Shown: positions 36,424-44,232 of the stretch, in pieces
Layout: every line of letters begins with the position of its first letter
Numbering within the stretch: the first letter of the stretch is position 1
NCBI GenBank assembly: GCA_964582705.1
Contig: CAZOTE010000001.1
Coordinates: 1-64,000, forward strand
Source of the DNA: Alkalibacter sp964582705
Lineage (GTDB): Bacteria; Bacillota; Clostridia; Eubacteriales; Alkalibacteraceae
DNA length: 64,000 nucleotides
Direction: 5' to 3'
Program-made: the position numbers and the translations under genes
Notes under the pieces: generated by a model
Databases searched by the model: none
What the model saw: only the letters and a program-made list of their open reading frames with translations
Told to the model about the DNA's origin: nothing

Positions 36424-37251
36424 TTAAAGAAGAATAATTATAACAAAGGATAGCAGGAAAATCGCACCTGCAGGAGGGTCTATGTGTGAATCGCAAAAGC
36501 TATTAAAGGTATTACCGATAAAATCGCCCAATAATGCTGACAATACTCCAAATATAGCTCCAATCAATATAGACCCGCTTGCCAGCGCTGCGCTGGCAGA
36601 TACCAGTGTTATGTGATGAGTCCCTGGGACCGGATGTCCCATCTGTGTAAAAATAAGCGTGGTGGCACTTACTAAGAACCCTAAAACCACCAACCCTGTA
36701 GTTACAGCATAGTAAGCAGATATGAGACCTGCTCCCAATCCCATGGTTATCAAAAAAACACCGGATTCTTTTGTAGGAACAAATACCCTGTTTCCATCAG
36801 TACATTTTCTTCCAAACAAGCCTGTCTTTCCAAATAAAATACGCGCAATCATTCCTGATGTAAATACTGTCATTGCAATGGTATCTGTAGGCATTTCCAA
36901 TACAGAGCCATAAATATGATTTATTATAAAACCAAGACTTCCAAACATTCCTCCGACTATCAATGTCATAGGATCATTTAGTTTTGCCATTGGCAAGAGT
37001 ATATTACCCCCAGACTCTATTTTGTTTTTATTGTGGGCGTATGCGGTAGCAGCTACACCCCCAGCAAATGCTATGTGGGGACCAAAAAAAGATCCAAACG
37101 CAACGTTGCCAACTAAATCTGCCGCACCAGCTCCGGCTGTCATCCCAGCCAGCCCAATTATTCCTACCATTATGAATGCAGGCAATGCTCCTATCAAAGC
37201 ACCGAACAATCCACCACCAAAAGCGCTAGCAATTAATATAATAAAATCCAT
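36424..37251 (-). CDS. unrecognised polytopic membrane protein with GlpP-type leader
   Basis: 275 residues, strongly hydrophobic with some seven to nine predicted membrane helices, Gly/Ala-rich, internally suggestive of two related halves (FGALIGALPAFIMVGIIGLAG near 15-35, ILIGAIFGVLSALLGDFIG near 230-250). Polar residues inside hydrophobic parts include PVPGTHHITLVSA and a C-terminal CDSHIDPPAGAI. I do not recognise the family and it shows no MIP (GlpF) NPA motifs. AGGAGG lies just before the ATG. It follows glpK by about 110 bases, within which lies a terminator leader nearly identical to that of glpK. This strongly suggests a job in glycerol or glycerol phosphate uptake, by inference. Confidence 0.75.
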   Translation of the reverse strand: MDFIILIASAFGGGLFGALIGALPAFIMVGIIGLAGMTAGAGAADLVGNVAFGSFFGPHIAFAGGVAATAYAHNKNKIESGGNILLPMAKLNDPMTLIVGGMFGSLGFIINHIYGSVLEMPTDTIAMTVFTSGMIARILFGKTGLFGRKCTDGNRVFVPTKESGVFLITMGLGAGLISAYYAVTTGLVVLGFLVSATTLIFTQMGHPVPGTHHITLVSASAALASGSILIGAIFGVLSALLGDFIGNTFNSFCDSHIDPPAGAIFLLSFVIIILL

Positions 37252-37281
37252 CTCGTTTACCTCCTGTTATCTTTTATACAC

Positions 37282-37328
37282 AAAAAAAGAGAACCGCTTT
37301 TCGCGACTCTCTCATCTCGTGTCATGAA
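37282..37328 (-). promoter_or_regulatory. GlpP-type antiterminator/terminator leader before the membrane gene
   Basis: A 29-base element (37300-37328) is identical to one before glpK. Its 3' part forms the left arm of a terminator: 10-bp stem (37303-37312 with 37288-37297, including two G-U pairs), 5-base loop, then seven Us. The right arm differs from the glpK copy but keeps pairing. This is the form expected of an RNA antitermination site; GlpP is encoded nearby. Confidence 0.75.
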
Positions 37329-37363
37329 TTTTTTTCAATTTATTATTCAGTTATCGGCTTGAT

Positions 37364-38863
37364 TCAATCTTCCTTTTCCCATTCCATTGCTCTTTTTACA
37401 GCCTTTATCCAACCACGGTAGAGCTTTTCTCTCTTTTCTTCCTCCATGCAGTTTGTAAAATCACGATCGAGTTTCCATTTCTTCATAATTTCATTTTGAT
37501 CTTTCCAAAAGCCAACGGCAAGCCCTGCAAGGTAGGCAGCGCCTAGTGCGGTCGTTTCCAATATCTTAGGTCTTTTTACTGGAACACAGAGCATATCAGC
37601 TTGAAACGACATCAAGAAGTTATTGGCAGAAGCTCCTCCATCGACTTTTAAAGCTTTTAGCTTTATATTAGAATCTTCTTCCATAGCCATTAATACGTCC
37701 TTGCTTTGATATGCTATCGATTCCAATGTAGCCCTTACTAGATGCTCCCTTTTGACACCTCTTGTAAGTCCCATAATCGATCCCCGTGCATACATGTCCC
37801 AATATGGGGCTCCAAGTCCGGTAAAGGCAGGCACCACATAGACACCATTGGTGTCCTCAACTAAATTTGCATAGTATTCCGATTGTGCCGAGTCATACAC
37901 TATCCTAAGCTCGTCTCTTAACCACTGTATCGCGGCCCCTGCTATAAATATGCTTCCCTCCAGCGCGTAGGTGATCTTACCGTCTATTCCCCAAGCAATT
38001 GTCGTAAGAAGTCCGTTTAACGACTCCACAGGTTTATCACCGGTGTTCATCAGCATGAAGCATCCCGTGCCATAAGTGTTTTTAGCCATCCCCGGTTCAA
38101 AACATGCTTGTCCAAATAATGCCGCCTGTTGATCACCTGCGTCTCCTGCTATTGGGATTTGAGCACCTCCGAAAGTGTTTGGATCTGTATGTCCGTATAC
38201 TTCACTTGACGGTCTGACCTGTGGCAACATGGATTTTGGTATTTCCAGTTCCTCAAGTATTTCTTCGTCCCAATCCAACGTTTTTATATTATATAGCATT
38301 GTCCTTGAGGCATTCGAGTAATCTGTCACATGAACCTTTCCTTTTGTCAGATTCCAGATAAGCCAACTGTCAACTGTTCCAAAAAGCAATTCTCCATTTT
38401 CAGCTCTTTCTCTAGCTCCTTCCACATTGTCGAGTATCCATTTCACTTTGGTTCCTGAAAAGTATGCGTCAATAACAAGACCGGTTTTCTCTCTAATTTT
38501 AGCTTCCCAGCCTTTTCCCTTTAATTCATCACATATATCTGCCGTTCTTCTGCACTGCCACACTATGGCGTTGTACACAGGTTTGCCTGTCGTACGATCC
38601 CATACTATAGTCGTTTCACGCTGATTGGTGATGCCTATAGCTGCCACTTCAGCAGGACTTATGCCCGTTTTATCAAGAACTTGTCTTGCCACTCCGCTTT
38701 GGCTACCCCAGATTTCCATAGCATCGTGCTCGACCCAACCTGCCTTCGGATAAAACTGTGTAAACTCACTTTGTGCCGTGCCGACTATTGCCCCATCTTT
38801 GTTAAATAGTATCGCTCTTGAACTTGTAGTCCCCTGATCAAGTGATAAAATGTAATTCTTCAT
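37364..38863 (-). CDS. glpK: glycerol kinase
   Basis: Phosphorylates glycerol to sn-glycerol 3-phosphate. 499 residues, FGGY family: N-terminal LSLDQGTTSSRAILF, GITNQRETTIVWDRTTGKP, and GDAGDQQAALFGQ with PAFTGLGAPYWD, ATLESIAYQ and LKVDGGASANNFLMSFQADM downstream. A His equivalent to the PTS-phosphorylated residue of Bacillota GlpK is not clearly placed by eye. ATG at 38863 behind GGGGGAG. It has its own promoter (38994-39022) and a terminator leader of GlpP type, so expression should need glycerol 3-phosphate-bound GlpP. Confidence 0.97.
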   Translation of the reverse strand: MKNYILSLDQGTTSSRAILFNKDGAIVGTAQSEFTQFYPKAGWVEHDAMEIWGSQSGVARQVLDKTGISPAEVAAIGITNQRETTIVWDRTTGKPVYNAIVWQCRRTADICDELKGKGWEAKIREKTGLVIDAYFSGTKVKWILDNVEGARERAENGELLFGTVDSWLIWNLTKGKVHVTDYSNASRTMLYNIKTLDWDEEILEELEIPKSMLPQVRPSSEVYGHTDPNTFGGAQIPIAGDAGDQQAALFGQACFEPGMAKNTYGTGCFMLMNTGDKPVESLNGLLTTIAWGIDGKITYALEGSIFIAGAAIQWLRDELRIVYDSAQSEYYANLVEDTNGVYVVPAFTGLGAPYWDMYARGSIMGLTRGVKREHLVRATLESIAYQSKDVLMAMEEDSNIKLKALKVDGGASANNFLMSFQADMLCVPVKRPKILETTALGAAYLAGLAVGFWKDQNEIMKKWKLDRDFTNCMEEEKREKLYRGWIKAVKRAMEWEKED

Positions 38864-38914
38864 ACATACTCCCCCTGTTTTTAAATTTTATCTTTGGAAA
38901 CCGTGAATAAATAC

Positions 38915-38962
38915 AAAAAAAGAGACACCGCAATTCGCGACTCTCTCATCTCGTGTCATGAA
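38915..38962 (-). promoter_or_regulatory. GlpP-type antiterminator/terminator leader of glpK
   Basis: Same 29-base element as before the membrane gene (here 38934-38962). Terminator stem 38937-38946 with 38921-38931 (one bulge), loop 38932-38936, then seven Us. It lies 32 bases downstream of the -10 and 52 bases before the glpK start. Confidence 0.78.
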
Positions 38963-38993
38963 ATATAAAATAAAATTTATTCTCTTGCTTGTC

Positions 38994-39022
38994 ATGATAC
39001 AATAAAAAGAAACCATTGTCAA
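38994..39022 (-). promoter_or_regulatory. glpK promoter
   Basis: Minus strand TTGACA (39017-39022), 17-base spacer, TATCAT (38994-38999). Confidence 0.85.
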
Positions 39023-39053
39023 TCGTTTTCATTTTGTTATTTGAAAATTCAAA

Positions 39054-39641
39054 TCATTTTCCCTTGACTTTCCATAAATTTTCTCTTGTAGTGGATATGG
39101 CCATTCCGCCATGATTCAAAATATCTATGACTTCTTCTTCTGTTTCGATCAATCCACCTGCAATTATTGGAGTATTCGGAACCTCATTTTGTATTTTTTT
39201 TATGACTTTGGGTATAACGCCAGGCATAATTTCAATGGCATCAGGTTTCATTCTTTTTATGCTTTTCACATTATTTTCTATTGATAAAGAGTCTATCACA
39301 AAAAGCCTTTGAATCACAGCAATTCCCAAGTCTACAGCTTCTTTCACTAAATTCCCCTTAGTAGTTATGATTCCACAATTTCTGCCATGATTTTTTGAAA
39401 TATACTTTATGCTCATAGGATTTGTAGCAAGACCTGTCACCATGTCTATGTGCACGAATGGAATCTTTCCACTTTTTAGAATCCTCTCTATTATTTCATC
39501 GAGATTTAATATATCAGCATAAAGCACAAACACTATTTTATTGTCTGAAGCCAATGCTCTGCTTAGCCCTTGTTCGTCCTTTACAGCCGCTATTATAGGA
39601 TTTGTCTTTAATATCTCCCATAGCTTTCTTTTTGTTATCAT
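39054..39641 (-). CDS. glpP: glycerol-3-phosphate-responsive antiterminator
   Basis: About 195 residues of the GlpP family, an RNA-binding TIM-barrel protein that, with glycerol 3-phosphate bound, prevents termination in glp leaders. Seen: NPIIAAVKDEQGLSRAL, VHIDMVTGLATNPMSIKYI, IITTKGNLVKEA, QRLFVIDSLSIENN, PDAIEIMPGVIPKVI and IIAGGLIETEEEVIDIL, all typical. The ATG at 39641 has GGAGGG 6 bases upstream. It lies directly before glpK, and the two leaders downstream are its likely targets. Confidence 0.95.
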   Translation of the reverse strand: MITKRKLWEILKTNPIIAAVKDEQGLSRALASDNKIVFVLYADILNLDEIIERILKSGKIPFVHIDMVTGLATNPMSIKYISKNHGRNCGIITTKGNLVKEAVDLGIAVIQRLFVIDSLSIENNVKSIKRMKPDAIEIMPGVIPKVIKKIQNEVPNTPIIAGGLIETEEEVIDILNHGGMAISTTRENLWKVKGK

Positions 39642-39662
39642 ATCCAACCCTCCAGTAGACTT

Positions 39663-39690
39663 ATTATAACATCCTATTTAATTCAGTCAA
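39663..39690 (-). promoter_or_regulatory. glpP promoter
   Basis: Minus strand TTGACT (39685-39690), 16-base spacer, TATAAT (39663-39668), about 22 bases before the start codon. No terminator leader here, so glpP itself is not under the same antitermination. Confidence 0.72.
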
Positions 39691-39700
39691 GTCAACCTTT

Positions 39701-40189
39701 TTAAATAAGTTCTATATAAAAGAGGACTATGTCTTCAAAATCCCCGGATTTCATCTTAAAACCATTCGGTACGGATCCTAGCCTTATAAATCCCAGCTTT
39801 TCATAAAGTTTAATTGCCGGCACATTCGTTGCGACCACCGCATTGAACTGCATTATTTTAAATCCCTTTTCTTTTGCCGTCACCAGGGAGTGAATGACCA
39901 ATTTTTCCCCGATTCCAAGCCCTTTAGCTTCATCGTTGACTGCGTACGATGCATTTGCAATATGTCCGCACCGACCTACATTATTCGGATGCAGTATATA
40001 AATCCCAATAACTTTTTCTAATGATTTTGCCACTCCTGAGAATATCTGTTCTTTGAAGAACAATCTTGCTTCTTCCAAATTCATCAGGTCGGTCTGAGGG
40101 AATGCTTCACCTTTTTCAACAACCGCATTCCATAATTTCATCATTCCTTCGATATCTTCATCTTTATATTCTTTTATTAAACAATCCAC
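39701..40189 (-). CDS. GNAT family N-acetyltransferase
   Basis: About 162 residues. Motif A of the GNAT fold is GLGIGEKLVIHSLVTAKEKG (Q/RxxGxG/A acetyl-CoA site as AKGLGIG), followed by NAVVATNVPAIKLYEKLGFIRLGSVPNGF, typical of PhnO/YhhY-like acetyltransferases of small molecules. Substrate unknown. The GTG at 40189 is preferred because GGGAGGA lies 7 bases upstream. Divergent from the NYN-domain gene. Confidence 0.9.
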   Translation of the reverse strand: MDCLIKEYKDEDIEGMMKLWNAVVEKGEAFPQTDLMNLEEARLFFKEQIFSGVAKSLEKVIGIYILHPNNVGRCGHIANASYAVNDEAKGLGIGEKLVIHSLVTAKEKGFKIMQFNAVVATNVPAIKLYEKLGFIRLGSVPNGFKMKSGDFEDIVLFYIELI

Positions 40190-40223
40190 AATGATTCCTC
40201 CCAATATCAAATTCTACAGGCTT

Positions 40224-40253
40224 ATTATACCAACCATAAATTAATTACGTAAA
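40224..40253 (-). promoter_or_regulatory. promoter of the GNAT gene
   Basis: Minus strand TTTACG (40248-40253), 18 bases, TGG-TATAAT (-10 at 40224-40229, extended). Confidence 0.65.
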
Positions 40254-40291
40254 TATCATTTTAAGATTTATAGGCAAACTTCAATTACTTG

Positions 40292-40320
40292 TTGTAAACA
40301 TCTCTTTTTTTTAATATACT
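40292..40320 (+). promoter_or_regulatory. promoter of the NYN-domain gene
   Basis: TTGTAA (40292-40297), 17 bases, TATACT (40315-40320), 30 bases before the ATG. Confidence 0.65.
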
Positions 40321-40350
40321 TAAAACATGACTTGAACGAGGAGATGCCTT

Positions 40351-41115
40351 ATGGAAAACGATAGAAAAATTGCAGTTTTAATAGATGCTGACAACGTCTC
40401 TGACAAATACATAAAGTTTATTTTTGACGAAATCTCAAACCACGGAACACCTACGATCAAAAGGATTTACGGTGACTGGACTAAGCCACAGCTCTCGTCT
40501 TGGAAGACTGTGCTATTAAGCTATTCAATAACGCCAATCCAGCAGTACAGCTATACATCCGGTAAAAATGCTACTGATGCGGCACTGATAATCGATGCCA
40601 TGGACATTTTGTATTCACGAAACGTTGACGGATTTTGTATAGTTTCCAGCGATAGTGACTTTACCAGGCTCGCCGCTCGACTTAGGGAGGCAGGTCTGTA
40701 TGTTTTGGGCATGGGCGAAAAGAAAACACCTATTGCATTTATATCAGCTTGCGAAAAATTTAAATACCTTGAGGTTTTAGCTTCGACTGCTTCTGAGGAT
40801 TACGAGGACTCTGCTGAAAAGGACGATAAGCAAGATCATCAGAAAAACGAAACAGGAAACAGAAACGATTTGATAGAAGCCCTAAAAATCATTATCCGGG
40901 AGAGCAGCGACGAAGACGGTTGGGCTTATCTTGGGGAAGTTGGAAAAAGATTAAATATTCGTTACCCGGACTTTGATACGCGAAACTATGGGCATACCAA
41001 GCTCACGCCCTTGATAAAATCTTTGAGGCAGTTTGACATTCAATCCAGAAAATCAAACCACCCTCATATAAACCATTATTTTGTCAGAAAAAAATCCAAA
41101 AACAAGGCTCAATAA
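40351..41115 (+). CDS. NYN domain (LabA-type) protein with C-terminal OST-HTH/LOTUS domain
   Basis: 254 residues. The N-terminal 145 residues form a PIN-like NYN nuclease domain with the expected acidic residues: AVLIDADNVS, NATDAALIIDAMDILY and FCIVSSDSDFTRLAARLREAG. After an acidic linker (about 150-170) a second domain (LIEALKIIIRESSDEDGWAYLGEVGKRLNIRYPDFDTRNYGHTKLTPLI) has the winged-helix OST-HTH/LOTUS pattern that binds RNA. The combination suggests an RNA-directed nuclease or RNA-binding protein; target unknown. ATG at 40351 behind GAGGAG. Single-gene unit. Confidence 0.9.
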   Translation: MENDRKIAVLIDADNVSDKYIKFIFDEISNHGTPTIKRIYGDWTKPQLSSWKTVLLSYSITPIQQYSYTSGKNATDAALIIDAMDILYSRNVDGFCIVSSDSDFTRLAARLREAGLYVLGMGEKKTPIAFISACEKFKYLEVLASTASEDYEDSAEKDDKQDHQKNETGNRNDLIEALKIIIRESSDEDGWAYLGEVGKRLNIRYPDFDTRNYGHTKLTPLIKSLRQFDIQSRKSNHPHINHYFVRKKSKNKAQ

Positions 41116-41151
41116 AAAACGTCGGGACAGGTTACTGTCTTCGACGTTTTT
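41114..41151. terminator. bidirectional terminator between NYN gene and TDT transporter
   Basis: AAAAACGTCG pairs with CGACGTTTTT, extended inward by GACAG/CTGTC, giving T tracts on both strands. The transporter stop codon is in the loop region. Confidence 0.82.
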
Positions 41152-42085
41152 CCACATGTGGAGTCAGAGCTGTTTCGTTCAATAAAAACATGCTATAGCG
41201 AATCAGCACAAAAATTACCATTATAGATGCCCATGCCACCATCAAGATGTTAATAGGCTCCAAAAACACCACTGAATATCCTGTGGTTCTTAAGAAACCC
41301 GTCATGGAGCTACATGCCATAGCGCTTATTACAAATGGAAAAGTAAACGCAGAGTAGCTTGGATAAAATGCCCCCTTTAAAAGCTTTGGCATCTTGCTTA
41401 ATCCGAACAAGGTCATTGCAAAAGCCCAAACACCTATGATTAGAACCACATTGACGCTCTTATCTTGAAAAACGCTTAAGTACCCAGCTAATAACAAGCT
41501 CGCAGGAGCGGCGTATATCACCACCACCGGTTTTATTTGATCAGGCAAATCTCTGTGCCTGAGGATTCTGTAGGTTACTATGGGAAACCATGCTATATAA
41601 GCTGCCAGTGCATACCAAAAAATCACTTTGCCCAATGAGTTCATCCCGTATGCCGGTGCTGTAACGCTGCCCACTGCTATTCCGACATAGAGCACAAAGT
41701 AGCTTGGAAACACTTTCTTGATATCAAAGCTTAACACATGCTTTTTTGTAAAGCCCAGAATTATCACCGCGTTCAATGCTAATGCAGCCACCCACATCCA
41801 ATAAGCTGCAATTTGTGCTACAGGTATAATGTAGGTGCTTAGGACCATCACTCCCATCGGAATTGTCGCCAAAATACAACCTATGACCGGATTTGAGAAC
41901 CCTTCCATGTAAGACCGTGGCATCATTGCCAGCTTTAGGACCAAAGCTATGAGTATGATTGACGATATGCTTCCAAATGCATACCTCAAGCCTTGGCTGT
42001 AAGCTCCCAAGAGATTCCCCATAGATGCCAAGGCAAGCATCAATCCAGCTATAGGAATTGGTATTTTATTTATTATATTTTTCAT
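41132..42085 (-). CDS. TDT family transporter (tellurite-resistance/dicarboxylate, SLAC1-like)
   Basis: About 317 residues with ten predicted membrane helices. N-terminal KIPIPIAGLMLALASMGNLLG and the pattern of short loops match the TDT family, whose members carry C4-dicarboxylates, sulfite or other anions, with TehA and plant SLAC1 as relatives. Substrate not decidable. ATG at 42085 or TTG at 42091 could start it. It follows the C_GCAxxG_C_C gene directly, with the stop codon of that gene 2-3 bases before, implying co-expression. Confidence 0.85.
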   Translation of the reverse strand: MKNIINKIPIPIAGLMLALASMGNLLGAYSQGLRYAFGSISSIILIALVLKLAMMPRSYMEGFSNPVIGCILATIPMGVMVLSTYIIPVAQIAAYWMWVAALALNAVIILGFTKKHVLSFDIKKVFPSYFVLYVGIAVGSVTAPAYGMNSLGKVIFWYALAAYIAWFPIVTYRILRHRDLPDQIKPVVVIYAAPASLLLAGYLSVFQDKSVNVVLIIGVWAFAMTLFGLSKMPKLLKGAFYPSYSAFTFPFVISAMACSSMTGFLRTTGYSVVFLEPINILMVAWASIMVIFVLIRYSMFLLNETALTPHVEKRRRQ

Positions 42086-42087
42086 TT

Positions 42088-42570
42088 TCAAACCGTTACT
42101 TCATCGATATTGATATAATCGAGCTCTCTTGCTATTATCCTGGATAGATTTTCTGCAATTTCTCCTGTCAACGAAACACATTGTCCCTTGTGCTCTCCTG
42201 AGGCCATATCCATCCCCTTTGTCAGCACGCTGCAACAGAGAACTTTGTGTTTGTCTTTGAAGCCTTGCTGGAGCTCATCTGCCAGCTCCAAAGTCTTTAT
42301 GCTCCTGGGATCTTGGGGGGAAGATCCACTTGTCCTTCCGAAAAAGTAGCCTAGCATAAGTATCCCACCAGAAACCGCTCCGCATACACATTTAGACTTA
42401 CCTATCCCTACAGGAAACCCTGAAGCCATAGCTATCATTTCGTCAGGCATATCCAGCTTAAAATTATCCTTAATTGAGGCCACAATCGCCTCAGAACAGT
42501 AGTATTTTCCTTCTCTAAACAATCCCTCTGCATCGGACCTTACTTTCTTAACGCTTATCTCTTTTGTCAT
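42088..42570 (-). CDS. C_GCAxxG_C_C family redox protein
   Basis: 160 residues. The conserved cysteine-glycine pattern that names the family is seen: YYCSEAIVAS (first Cys, about residue 25), FPVGIGKSKCVCGAVSGGILMLGYFFG, HKVLCCSVLTKGMD and a final Cys near GQCVSLTGE. The family is common in anaerobes and probably binds a metal or cofactor; several members neighbour transporters or dehydrogenases. Its pairing with a TDT anion transporter could mean reduction of the imported substrate, as inference only. Confidence 0.88.
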   Translation of the reverse strand: MTKEISVKKVRSDAEGLFREGKYYCSEAIVASIKDNFKLDMPDEMIAMASGFPVGIGKSKCVCGAVSGGILMLGYFFGRTSGSSPQDPRSIKTLELADELQQGFKDKHKVLCCSVLTKGMDMASGEHKGQCVSLTGEIAENLSRIIARELDYINIDEVTV

Positions 42571-42630
42571 TTTATTCTCCGTTTCTTAATCAGTCTTTCT
42601 CACTTCAATATTATACACCAAAAAATCATC

Positions 42631-43047
42631 TTATTTCCACTGGTCTAAATTTTTTTTCGCTTTTTTCTTCCTTAACGATTCAATAAGCTCCAGCCCGATC
42701 GCTGCAAAAAAACCTATGAACATTACAAACATATAGCTGATGATGCTGACCAAGTCGCTCCAACCCTCTGCAGTTCTATTTATTACAATAATCAGCATAT
42801 AAGCAATTCCGATTATGTTTGACACTAGCATAACTAAGAAATATCTTTTAAAACCAAGATATCCTCCAGCAGCAGCTGCAAAAGATACTATTAGAGCCAG
42901 CTTAGAAAATCCCAAGATATTTTCAATCCCTATATCCAACTGAAGAATCAGACTGACTGAAACCATGGCAAGAACAACCAAAATAAAAATGGCTACCATT
43001 ATTAAAAACCACTTGTTGGAATGCTTATCAGGAAGTTTCACGGTCAT
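42631..43047 (-). CDS. small membrane protein, 138 residues
   Basis: Four predicted membrane helices (about 13-35, 45-65, 68-88, 98-120) with a Lys-rich C-terminal tail (LRKKKAKKNLDQWK) facing the cytoplasm. I do not recognise the family. Its start overlaps the preceding gene by 20 bases, so it is probably made together with that second small membrane protein. Confidence 0.72.
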   Translation of the reverse strand: MTVKLPDKHSNKWFLIMVAIFILVVLAMVSVSLILQLDIGIENILGFSKLALIVSFAAAAGGYLGFKRYFLVMLVSNIIGIAYMLIIVINRTAEGWSDLVSIISYMFVMFIGFFAAIGLELIESLRKKKAKKNLDQWK

Positions 43048-43387
43048 TACCCTCTTTCCCGGCTAGAAGCCATAACTGTTTATATAAAACATACCATCTT
43101 TGAACAGCATTTTCTAATCTATAATAATGCAAAATATAAAATACGCATAATACTGTCAATATGAGAAACAACACCCCCGCCAATATAAACTCGGTGGTCA
43201 ACAATATCCAACACGAAAATAATATCGATACTGCAATTAAGATGGTGACCAACAGATGTACCAGCCTTTCGTGTTGTAGCCATTGTATTTGCCTTTCATG
43301 ATATTTAAGTATACTAAAATATGACCCTGTAGGATTCTTAATTTGATCTTCAACCCATTTTTCGTGATCTTGTATTTCTTTGAACAT
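43028..43387 (-). CDS. small membrane protein, 119 residues
   Basis: N-terminal soluble part (FKEIQDHEKWVEDQIKNPTGSYFSILKYHERQIQWLQHERLVHLL) followed by two membrane helices (about 45-67 and 69-90) and a short amphipathic tail. The ATG at 43387 has GGTGGGGG just upstream; the ORF stays open to 43432 without a site. Family unknown. Overlap with the next gene suggests the two proteins work as a pair in the membrane. Confidence 0.72.
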   Translation of the reverse strand: MFKEIQDHEKWVEDQIKNPTGSYFSILKYHERQIQWLQHERLVHLLVTILIAVSILFSCWILLTTEFILAGVLFLILTVLCVFYILHYYRLENAVQRWYVLYKQLWLLAGKEGNDRETS

Positions 43388-43708
43388 AACCCCCACCTCT
43401 ATGTCTCGCCTCTCTAATAAGTATATACCCATTATTCTACTGCAACAGCGGTTCTGTAAGCTGTTTCCACCAACATATTTCCTCCCTGGTACGGCGTTTC
43501 CTCCTCTAAGCCCATTTCTGATATTGCTTCTCCAAAAACATCTTTAGTTCTGAATCATTTTTTCTTTTTTGCTTCTCAATCAAAGTTTTTCTAAGTTAAT
43601 TTTATCATCAAATTATTTTAGCGTATACAAAAACAAAAATAGAAGATTGTATTTCCGTTTTCGATTTGATGCTATAATATCCTTAGAAGCAAAACCTCGG
43701 AGGTAGCC
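43388..43708. other. intergenic stretch with possible gene remnant
   Basis: 321 bases without a confident gene between divergent small membrane genes. On the minus strand 43432-43554 is open for 40 codons and reads like protein (GLEEETPYQGGNMLVETAYRT) but has no usable start after its upstream stop; it could be the tail of a lost gene. On the plus strand an extended -10, TGC-TATAAT (43670-43678), likely serves the DUF456 gene. Confidence 0.4.
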
Positions 43709-44188
43709 ATGGAAATTTTACCGCTAATATTTATCTTAATCATTTTCTCAATCGGTGTGTTGGGCACCCTTCTACCTGTTTTACCAGGCCCCGCCTTGGT
43801 ATTCTTTGGCATGGTACTTTACGGCATATTAACTGAATTTGCATCACTTGATTTTGATTTTTATATATTGCAGCTAGTCGCCTTGATAATGGCATCCCTG
43901 ATAGATAATGTTGCTTCAGCAGCAGGTGCAAAGATTTTAGGAGGCAGCAGACAGGCTGTCATTGGGGCGCTGGCAGGCACCTTTATAGGCTTGGCGACCT
44001 TGGGCCCCATTGGCATTGCAGTGGGTCCGTTTATTGGTGCAGTATTTGTGGAAATCTTAAGAGGAAAAAAGCTTTTTGTCGCTGTAAAAATAGGCATAGG
44101 CAGTTTAATAGGATTATTGGGCGGCGTTGTATTGAAACTTATAATCGTTTTTGTTATGATTGCGAACTTCTTTGTGGCTATATTTTGA
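43709..44188 (+). CDS. DUF456 family membrane protein
   Basis: 159 residues with about four membrane segments. DUF456 pattern: ILIIFSIGVLGTLLPVLPGPALVFFG at the N-terminus, DNVASAAGAKILGGSRQAVIGALAG in the middle, and GPIGIAVGPFIGAVFVEIL. No function is known for the family. ATG at 43709 behind GGAGGT. Convergent with the HerA-like gene. Confidence 0.88.
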   Translation: MEILPLIFILIIFSIGVLGTLLPVLPGPALVFFGMVLYGILTEFASLDFDFYILQLVALIMASLIDNVASAAGAKILGGSRQAVIGALAGTFIGLATLGPIGIAVGPFIGAVFVEILRGKKLFVAVKIGIGSLIGLLGGVVLKLIIVFVMIANFFVAIF

Positions 44189-44218
44189 GGCAACTTCAAG
44201 TATACCTGAAGTTGCCTC
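44187..44218. terminator. hairpin between DUF456 gene and HerA-like gene
   Basis: 12-bp stem GAGGCAACTTCA / TGAAGTTGCCTC overlapping the DUF456 stop. It lacks a strong T run on the plus strand, so its efficiency as a terminator is uncertain. Confidence 0.65.
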
Positions 44219-44232
44219 ACTAGGATTATTAA

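Noticed and set aside
37340..37360. GCCGATAA after glpK as a sigma-D promoter for the membrane gene
   Set aside because: No TAAA element at the right distance upstream on the minus strand.
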